Shown here: positions 7,734 through 12,040 of the stretch, in pieces
Numbering within the stretch: the first letter of the stretch is position 1
How the letters are laid out: each line of letters opens with the position of its first letter
Origin: Myxococcales bacterium
Lineage (GTDB): Bacteria; Myxococcota_A; Polyangia; Polyangiales; Polyangiaceae
Direction of reading: 5' to 3'
Assembly: GCA_025362165.1 (NCBI GenBank)
Contig: JANYHY010000670.1
Location: forward strand, 1 to 12,040
Length of the DNA: 12,040 bases
The notes under the pieces: model-generated
The model's database searches: none
Told to the model about the DNA's origin: nothing
What the model saw: only the letters and a program-made list of their open reading frames with translations
Program-made: the position numbers and the translations under genes

Positions 7734-7994
7734 ATGGGTCACGACTCGGAGCTCTCGTCCAATCGCACTCGCGTCGTCGTTCATGGATTGCTCACGATGG
7801 CGGCGCTGTTCATTGGTGCTGGGGCGATCGTGCTGATGCGCGGTGACGACGCGGTGACCTCCACGCAGACCGAGCAGGTCGTGGCGCCCATCGTTGCGCC
7901 CATGGCGACCGAGGTGGCGCCCAAGACACTCCCGCCGATCACGCTCCCCAACATCGACGACAGCAAGCCCACCAAAGCGATCGCGACGCGCTAG
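7734..7994 (+). CDS. Small single-pass membrane protein, function unknown
   Basis: The predicted product is 86 aa, and I do not recognise its family. A short polar N-terminus (MGHDSELSSNRTR) is followed by one hydrophobic segment (about 14-38, VVVHGLLTMAALFIGAGAIVLM) and then a Thr/Pro/Val-rich tail (VVAPIVAPMATEVAPKTLPPITLP), as in periplasmic linkers of signal-anchored proteins. An in-frame ATG at 7716 (MCSWLS...) is an alternative start; neither start has a strong ribosome-binding site. It lies 176 nt after pelG on the same strand and could be co-transcribed with it, but nothing in the sequence ties it to Pel. Confidence 0.5.
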   Translation: MGHDSELSSNRTRVVVHGLLTMAALFIGAGAIVLMRGDDAVTSTQTEQVVAPIVAPMATEVAPKTLPPITLPNIDDSKPTKAIATR

Positions 7995-8000
7995 CCGTCC

Positions 8001-8146
8001 AGAGATTCACAGGAAGACGGGAAGGTTGGAGAGAGCAGCCTCAGGCCGTTCTCACGAAGGTTCACGAGCAGGCCAGTTGGAGCTTCGTGAGTCGGAGGTA
8101 AGTGAGCCCAACAAACTTCCCGTCTTCCTGTCTTCCTGTGATCTCT
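8001..8146. repeat. Nested imperfect palindrome between convergent genes
   Basis: The left arm (8001-8029) and right arm (8108-8146) are inverted copies that pair in four blocks: AGAGAT, CACAGGAAGAC, GGGAAG and GTTGG, 28 pairs in all. The left arm has one extra T. The right arm carries an extra 8-nt tandem copy of its own AGGAAGAC unit (seen on the + strand as GTCTTCCT repeated at 8122-8137) and three extra bases. Inside the 78-nt loop sits a second perfect inverted repeat, CTCACGAAG (8051-8059) with CTTCGTGAG (8083-8091). The element fills nearly all the space between two genes that converge on it. It has no T-run, so it is not a standard terminator. A REP/MITE-like dispersed palindrome or a structured RNA is possible. 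Confidence 0.75.
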
Positions 8147-8189
8147 CCGACCGCAACGATTCTTAGCGGAACGACTTACTAGCTCCCAG

Positions 8190-8882
8190 CTAGGTCCGTC
8201 CCACGAAGAGCGTGTGGCGAGGGCCGCCGCCGGATTTGCCGCGCGCGCGGACATGCACCACTTCGACGTCGAACGCGTGATAGCGCAAGCGATGCTCGAA
8301 CTTTCGATCATCTCTCGCGGACCAATACACGACGATCCCGTTCTCTCTCAGCGCCGCTCGCGCGAGCGCGATGCCCGCGTTGTCGTACAGGCCAGCGTTC
8401 GAGGCTTGCGTGAACGCAGACGGCCCGGTGTCGACGTCGAGCATGATCGCGTCGAAGCCCCCTGCACTAGGTTGTCGCTTCATCACGTCCATCACGTCAC
8501 CGAGCTCGACGACCGTGCGCGAGTCGCGCAATGGATGCTTCGCCAACGGACCGAGCGGACCGCGGTTCCACTCGACCACCGCGTGCACGAGCTCCGCGAC
8601 GACGACGGTCGCCGCTTGCGGAAGCGCATCAAGCGCGGCGCGCAGCGTGAAGCCCATGCCCAAACCTCCGACCAGCACGCGCGGACTCTCCAGCGTGCGA
8701 GCCCTCACACAAGCAGCGGTGGCGAGCTCCTCTTCGCTACCCTTCATGCGGCTGGACATGAGGTCCTTGCCGTCCGCGAGGATCATGTACTCGCTGCCTC
8801 GACGCGTGAGCGCCATCGCGGTCCCGTCCGGAGTCCGCGACTCACCGAGCACCTGCCACGGAGTCACGTCCTTCGCGGCCAC
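8190..8882 (-). CDS. Spermidine-synthase-like SAM-binding protein
   Basis: This is a 230-aa protein with the Rossmann fold of the spermidine synthase/methyltransferase superfamily. Motif I is VLVGGLGMG (69-77), with the ribose-binding acidic residue E97 after the next strand (VVVAE). GDVMDVM (128-134) follows, and then FDAIMLDVDTGPSAFT (143-158). The LDVDTGP loop takes the place of the DxxDPxGP loop that holds the catalytic Asp of spermidine synthases. The first 60 residues are short and lack a clear beta-hairpin tetramerisation domain, so true aminopropyltransferase activity is doubtful; many such proteins have no known substrate. The start is GTG at 8882, 6 nt after the upstream outer-membrane gene, so the two are probably co-transcribed. 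A 6-bp hairpin, CTAGCT-CCC-AGCTAG (8179-8193), overlaps the stop codon. Confidence 0.85.
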   Translation of the reverse strand: MAAKDVTPWQVLGESRTPDGTAMALTRRGSEYMILADGKDLMSSRMKGSEEELATAACVRARTLESPRVLVGGLGMGFTLRAALDALPQAATVVVAELVHAVVEWNRGPLGPLAKHPLRDSRTVVELGDVMDVMKRQPSAGGFDAIMLDVDTGPSAFTQASNAGLYDNAGIALARAALRENGIVVYWSARDDRKFEHRLRYHAFDVEVVHVRARGKSGGGPRHTLFVGRT

Positions 8883-8888
8883 ACCCGC

Positions 8889-9728
8889 TTATAGCTCCAA
8901 ACCGATGACGCTCCTGAACCAGACTGGACCATACGTGTCTCCTGGCGACGGCGTGCTCTGATCGTTCAGGTGCACATAAGCGCCCACGGACCACCAAAAT
9001 CGGCCGAAATTCAGGTGAATCGTAGGTCCGACGAAGTGGTGCGCCGCTGTGTTGTTGCGCTCCTGATCGGTAGTCCCCGAGGGCGCGATTTGACCTCTCG
9101 CCCAATACTCGATTCCAGGTTGGAAGGTGGGCGTGACCTCGTAGGTGAAGCCGGTCGTCGGATTGACGATGAAGTGAGCCGAGCGCCCGTGCGCGTAGGT
9201 GTCTAGCGGACGAGTGATCGTCTCCTCCGCCCAGAGGTTCGCCATCCATCGCAGTTTGCCGAAGCGGCGCTGCAAGTTCACCTTCGCCTCGAAGGAGAGC
9301 TCGTCGTGCATCGTCTCGAGCTCGAAGTAAAATCCTATGTCGACAGGGAGCTCACCTGGCTGCGCGAGGCGCGTTCGGATCCTCCACTTGAGCCCGTCGA
9401 ACTTGAGAGAGTTGTCGCCTCCCGCCTGCGGCTGCGCCTGGAAGACTTGATAGAGGCCGAGCTCGAAGCGATCCGTCAGCCCATATTCAATTTCAGTTTG
9501 GAGTCTGTATTCGGGTGTCCATAGGTTGCCCGCTGTGGGGGCCGCGGCGTCTGCGGGCACACGAACTGCGTTCACGTCGGTGTAGAGCTCGACCTCGACC
9601 TCACCCTTCGACAGAGTCTCGTTCGGATACGTGAACGGAAGCGACCGCGGCGTCGCGTGAGCTGCGACAGACACGAGCGACGCCAAACAAGCTGCAAGCA
9701 GGGTAGTTGAGCGCGCTGTCCACTTCAT
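8889..9728 (-). CDS. Predicted outer-membrane beta-barrel protein
   Basis: The product is 279 aa. Residues 1-25 are a Sec signal peptide (MKWTARSTTLLAACLASLVSVAAHA) with a good AHA cleavage site before T26. The mature part shows repeated amphipathic strands separated by short turns (for example EVEVELYTDVNAV, LQTEIEYGLTDRFELGLYQVF, VDIGFYFELET, FWWSVGAYVHL) and ends in VIGLEL, compatible with a small barrel. The layout resembles the loose group of predicted outer-membrane transporters that includes the phenol-degradation MetA-like proteins, but no substrate can be read from it. The ATG at 9728 has GAGG only 1 nt away, too close for normal use, so the transcript may start almost at the ATG. 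It is the first gene of a two-gene unit. Confidence 0.8.
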   Translation of the reverse strand: MKWTARSTTLLAACLASLVSVAAHATPRSLPFTYPNETLSKGEVEVELYTDVNAVRVPADAAAPTAGNLWTPEYRLQTEIEYGLTDRFELGLYQVFQAQPQAGGDNSLKFDGLKWRIRTRLAQPGELPVDIGFYFELETMHDELSFEAKVNLQRRFGKLRWMANLWAEETITRPLDTYAHGRSAHFIVNPTTGFTYEVTPTFQPGIEYWARGQIAPSGTTDQERNNTAAHHFVGPTIHLNFGRFWWSVGAYVHLNDQSTPSPGDTYGPVWFRSVIGLEL

Positions 9729-9736
9729 GCCTCAAC

Positions 9737-9765
9737 TGTGTAGCCTAATTGAAAGTGACTTTCAA
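9737..9765 (-). promoter_or_regulatory. Candidate promoter of the outer-membrane protein gene
   Basis: Read on the minus strand, TTGAAA (9765-9760, 5 of 6 matches to the -35 consensus) is followed by a 17-nt spacer and TACACA (9742-9737, 3 of 6 matches to -10). Only 8 nt separate this -10 from the ATG, so transcription would begin at or next to the start codon (leaderless or nearly so). The -10 is weak and this assignment is tentative. The rest of the gap up to the glycosylase stop (9766-9876) is AT-rich and shows no gene. Confidence 0.4.
9749..9765. promoter_or_regulatory. Perfect 17-bp palindrome, Fur-box-like operator
   Basis: TTGAAAGTGACTTTCAA is a perfect 8-1-8 inverted repeat about 20 bp upstream of the outer-membrane protein ATG, covering the candidate -35 and part of the spacer. 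Its core, TGAAAGTGACTTTCA, has the 7-1-7 layout and GAAA...TTTC half-sites of Fur-family boxes (typical form TGAAAATnATTTTCA). A further half-site, ATTGAAAG, occurs at 9837-9844. A repressor bound here would block RNA polymerase. The family of the regulator is inference. Confidence 0.6.
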
Positions 9766-9876
9766 CATCGTTTTATGGACCCTGAATTTAGGCTGTTTCT
9801 GGCTTATTGAACATGGTTGTCATTTGCAGATACATGATTGAAAGCATGCTGACGATCGCGCTGATCCGCTCAATGA

Positions 9877-10821
9877 CTATCGCTTCTTGGTGCTGCGCTC
9901 GGGCTTGGCTGGCAACGTGGCGAGCGCTGGGCGCTTCTCTTCGAGCTCTTCGAGGCTCTTGGGCCAGTCGTCCTTGAGCAGTCGCGACAGCGAACGATCT
10001 GCGAGCAGCTTGCCGTCCATTTGGCAGGTCGCGCAGTAGTTCGTCTCGTTGTCGGCGTAGGTGATCCGCTGCACCTTGCTCCCACATGCTGGGCAAGGCT
10101 TGCCGTAGCGGCCGTGCACCGCCATCTCTGGGCGAAACGCCGTGACCTTCTCGGGGAGGGAATCCTTGGACTCCGCGCGCAGGCGCTCGATCCAATCCTT
10201 CAATGTCTTTTGAGTCGCGTCGAAGAGGCGCGTCCACTCTTCATCCGACATTTGACTTGTCAACCGCATGGGCGACAGCTTCGCCGCGTGGAGGATCTCG
10301 TCCGAATACCCATTGCCGATCCCGCTCAAGATCGTGGGATCCGTGAGCGCGCGCTTGAGCGTGTGATTGATGCGCGTCATCGCTCGCACGAACGCAGGCT
10401 TGTTCGCGGTCATCACCTCGAGCCCGCCGCGATCGAACGCTGCGAGGTCTGCTTCGCCGCGCACGACGTGGATCGACGCGCGCTTCTTGCTGCTCGCCTC
10501 GGTCAACAGCAACGTCCCCGTGGAGAAGTCGAACGCAGCGAGGCCTAGCTTTCCGGGGATCTTCGACCCTTTGTCCCCCCAGCGAAATCTGCCCGAGACC
10601 ATCAAGTGCACGACGACGAAGAGGTCGTCCGCCAGACACAGCACGATGCGCTTGCCCATGCGACGCGTGCTCTTCACGCGCTTGCCCTCGACGTCACGAA
10701 GCGTTGGGGTCACCGTACGCAGCACGAACGGACTCGCGAGTCTCACTCTGTCGAGCGTCGCGTTCGAGGTGAGCTGCGCGACACGCTCCACATAGACGGT
10801 GACGTCAGGCAGCTCCGGCAC
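9877..10821 (-). CDS. mutM: Fpg/Nei-family DNA glycosylase (formamidopyrimidine-DNA glycosylase type)
   Basis: This base-excision repair enzyme removes oxidised bases such as 8-oxoguanine and nicks the abasic site. The frame extends upstream, but the start must be the GTG at 10821, because the catalytic amine is the Pro exposed after Met removal: MPELPDVTVY places P2 and E3 correctly. K57 (RMGKR), the H-L-M74 loop and N170 (GIGNGYSDEIL) are all at family positions. The helix-two-turn-helix is followed by a four-Cys zinc finger (C243, C246, C263, C266). Differences from E. coli Fpg: the finger arginine before the third Cys (QRATFYC) is Asn here (DNETNYC, N258), the DPRRFG intercalation loop is SKKRAS (about 111-116), and there is a tail of about 48 residues ending in a Lys/Arg-rich stretch. 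The length, 314 aa, exceeds the usual 270. Lesion specificity is therefore uncertain; the symbol is by family. Confidence 0.9.
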   Translation of the reverse strand: MPELPDVTVYVERVAQLTSNATLDRVRLASPFVLRTVTPTLRDVEGKRVKSTRRMGKRIVLCLADDLFVVVHLMVSGRFRWGDKGSKIPGKLGLAAFDFSTGTLLLTEASSKKRASIHVVRGEADLAAFDRGGLEVMTANKPAFVRAMTRINHTLKRALTDPTILSGIGNGYSDEILHAAKLSPMRLTSQMSDEEWTRLFDATQKTLKDWIERLRAESKDSLPEKVTAFRPEMAVHGRYGKPCPACGSKVQRITYADNETNYCATCQMDGKLLADRSLSRLLKDDWPKSLEELEEKRPALATLPAKPERSTKKR

Positions 10822-10847
10822 TCGGCGATTGTGCCACGAAATGGGGC

Positions 10848-10906
10848 GTGCCAACGGCACCTCCGCTATGCCGAACGCCGTTGATGTCCGCCAACGGCGG
10901 CATCAA
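10848..10906. promoter_or_regulatory. Divergent promoter region with repeated GCCAACGGC and overlapping hairpins
   Basis: This is part of the 113-nt space between the glycosylase (minus) and the zinc-ribbon gene (plus). GCCAACGGC occurs at 10850-10858 and again 40 bp on at 10890-10898, each the centre of an inverted repeat with AAC in the middle (GTGCC/GGCAC; CCGCC/GGCGG). The second extends to TTGATGtCCGCC (10881-10892) pairing with GGCGGCATCAA (10896-10906). A competing pair, CGCCGTTG (10876-10883) with CAACGGCG (10892-10899), cannot form at the same time. This could be a pair of operator sites or a leader hairpin. No clear -35/-10 was found. Confidence 0.45.
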
Positions 10907-10934
10907 ATGATAGGATGAGAGCCGCGGAGGGATC

Positions 10935-11255
10935 ATGCCGTTGATTGTCTGCGACGCTTGCGGGCGTCACATGAAGCGCGATGCTTCGGAGTGCCTATTT
11001 TGTGGGTCCGATCTGATCGCTCGTGCATCGCGGCCTGACATGGGCGTGCTGCGAATGCGCGCGATCGTGTTCGGCGCGCTCACTGCTGCGACCGCAGCGT
11101 GCATACCAGGCGCCGCTGTGTACGGCGGTCCTCCCGTTGACATGTCCACGCCAGACGCCGCCAGTCCGCCCGTCGCCGACGCTGCCACGCCCGTGCCGAT
11201 GGTCAATGCCTACGGGGCCGCGCCCATACCCATGGCGCCCAAAGGCGACCAGTGA
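10935..11255 (+). CDS. Small zinc-ribbon protein with internal lipobox, function unknown
   Basis: The product is 106 aa, and the start is well supported: GGAGG (10926-10930) stands 4 nt before the ATG. Residues 6-23 form a compact zinc ribbon (C6-DA-C9 ... C20-LF-C23). Then follow basic residues and a hydrophobic stretch, MRAIVFGALTAATAAC (41-56), that reads as a lipoprotein signal with Cys56, and then a Pro/Ala/Val-rich, low-complexity tail with AVYGGPP and NAYGAAP. A zinc ribbon in front of a lipobox is odd: if the lipobox is processed, the ribbon stays in the cytoplasm or is cut away; if not, the segment is a plain membrane anchor. An internal ATG at 11040 or 11055 would give an ordinary lipoprotein but has no ribosome-binding site. 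I recall similar small proteins from myxobacteria but no assigned function. Confidence 0.75.
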   Translation: MPLIVCDACGRHMKRDASECLFCGSDLIARASRPDMGVLRMRAIVFGALTAATAACIPGAAVYGGPPVDMSTPDAASPPVADAATPVPMVNAYGAAPIPMAPKGDQ

Positions 11256-11302
11256 TCAACTCCCCGCCGACCTTGCGGGTCGCTTGGACAAAACCTTGAT
11301 TG

Positions 11303-12040
11303 TCAATTCGCGGGGGCGACGACATGCACGGGCCTGCTGGAGAGGCGCGTGTTGTCGATCATCGTGACGTCCGCACCGTCACCGATCTGGCCGACGCTGT
11401 TGGTTCCCCAGCAATAGAGCGACCCCCCACACTCCGGGCGCTTGCCGCTGACGGCACAAATGAATCCGTCCGAGAACTCGCCTCCGCCGGCAGAGATCGC
11501 GAACACATCCGTGAGATGGCCCGAACCGTTGGAGCCGACGACATAGTCGGGGACGGGGTGCGGGTTACTGTCGTTGGTTCCCTGTCCGAGCTGGCCAGCC
11601 GTGTTGCGACCCATACATTTTACGGTGTGGTCCGAAAGTATGGCGCAAGTGTTGAAGTTGCCAGTCGTGACTCCCAACACATTTGCGTCGTACAGCTTCA
11701 CTGGGTTGAATACTGGTGGGTTAGTAGACCCGATCTGCCCATACTGGTTGGAGCCCCAGCATGTCACTTCTAGGTTCGCCCCTTTGCTGCAAGCGAAGTT
11801 ATGAATGGACGTACCAAGCAACGTGTTGGCCGCGCTGAGATTCGGGACTGTTTGGGGAGTGGACGTGCCGGATTTTTGGCTTGGATCCGCGCCAAGCTGG
11901 CCAAAGTTATTGGCCCCCCAACACTGCACGACCTGATCGCCGCCGCCGTTGCGCACGATGGCGCACGAAAACAAATTAGCGGCGCTGATGGCCTGCGCCG
12001 ATCCAGCGAGCGGTTTCGTGGGAACTGGTATGTTGATGCG
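11303..12040 (-). CDS. RCC1-repeat (beta-propeller) secreted protein, 5'-truncated by the window edge
   Basis: The minus-strand frame is open to the last base, so the N-terminus and any signal peptide lie outside. The visible 245 residues contain four RCC1-type units, each with the hallmark C-W-G-x-N-x-x-G-Q-L/I-G: CWGANNFGQLG, CWGSNQYGQIG, CMGRNTAGQLG (Trp replaced by Met) and CWGTNSVGQIG, spaced about 45-60 residues apart. A complete seven-bladed propeller would need roughly three more units upstream. Each unit also has a Cys in its preceding strand (SCAIV, FACSK, TCAIL, ICAVS), so paired cysteines suggest disulphides and an extracytoplasmic place. The stop (11303) faces the zinc-ribbon gene across a 47-nt gap. 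G+C is visibly lower than in pel (31/60 on the line from 11641, 39/60 on the line from 4081). Binding partner and role are unknown. Confidence 0.85.
   Translation of the reverse strand, partial: RINIPVPTKPLAGSAQAISAANLFSCAIVRNGGGDQVVQCWGANNFGQLGADPSQKSGTSTPQTVPNLSAANTLLGTSIHNFACSKGANLEVTCWGSNQYGQIGSTNPPVFNPVKLYDANVLGVTTGNFNTCAILSDHTVKCMGRNTAGQLGQGTNDSNPHPVPDYVVGSNGSGHLTDVFAISAGGGEFSDGFICAVSGKRPECGGSLYCWGTNSVGQIGDGADVTMIDNTRLSSRPVHVVAPAN

Noticed and set aside
8179..8193. CTAGCT-CCC-AGCTAG hairpin at the stop of the SAM-binding protein as a terminator
   Set aside because: Six pairs with a 3-nt loop and no T-run downstream in the minus direction; noted in the gene entry only.
8214..8961. Plus-strand open frames opposite the spermidine-synthase-like gene
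   Set aside because: Their composition is that of an antisense shadow, and the minus frame carries the SAM-binding motifs.
10822..10860. N-terminal extension MPLARPISWHNRR of the DNA glycosylase
   Set aside because: The family needs Pro at position 2 as the catalytic amine, so the GTG at 10821 must be the start.
11245..11283. Possible terminator between the zinc-ribbon gene and the RCC1 gene
   Set aside because: Only 5-6 bp stems (CGACC/GGTCG or GCGACC/GGTCGC) and no T-run on either strand; too weak to call.

Overview
The window reads as chromosomal DNA of a high-GC Gram-negative bacterium, most likely a myxobacterium of the Polyangia type. Two sample 60-base lines give 39/60 G+C in pelE and 31/60 in the RCC1-like gene. 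The lineage guess rests on GTG-rich starts, a small zinc-ribbon plus lipobox protein with YGGPP/YGAAP stretches, and a secreted RCC1-repeat protein. It is inference, not proof.

Region 1 (1-7557, + strand) is a Pel exopolysaccharide operon in the canonical order: pelB (5' end outside the window), pelC, pelD, pelE, pelF, pelG. The genes are almost fused: pelC/pelD and pelE/pelF overlap by 4 nt, pelF/pelG by 1 nt and pelD/pelE by 35 nt. In the known Pel system PelF polymerises the sugar from a UDP-sugar in the cytoplasm, PelG (12 membrane spans) moves the chain across the inner membrane, and PelD binds c-di-GMP and switches synthesis on with PelE as partner. The PelC lipoprotein ring and the PelB TPR/beta-barrel protein carry the polymer through the periplasm and outer membrane. 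PelD here keeps the c-di-GMP-binding residues (RxxD plus an arginine 35 residues after its first R) and has lost the GGDEF catalytic motif, so the cluster looks intact and c-di-GMP controlled. The periplasmic deacetylase/hydrolase pelA is not in the window. It may lie upstream of pelB.

Region 2 (7558-8189) holds one small single-pass membrane protein of unknown function. It also holds a striking nested palindrome (8001-8146) between two convergent genes.

Region 3 (8190-9728, - strand) is a two-gene unit: a predicted outer-membrane beta-barrel protein followed 6 nt later by a spermidine-synthase-like SAM-binding protein. A perfect 8-1-8 palindrome of Fur-box appearance overlaps the only plausible -35 element.

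Region 4 (9877-11255) has an Fpg/Nei-family DNA glycosylase on the - strand. It is divergent from a small zinc-ribbon/lipobox protein, and the shared promoter region is rich in repeats of GCCAACGGC. Region 5 (11303-12040, - strand) is the 3' part of a secreted RCC1-repeat protein with clearly lower G+C than the pel genes. I see no tRNA, rRNA, CRISPR array, transposase or phage gene.
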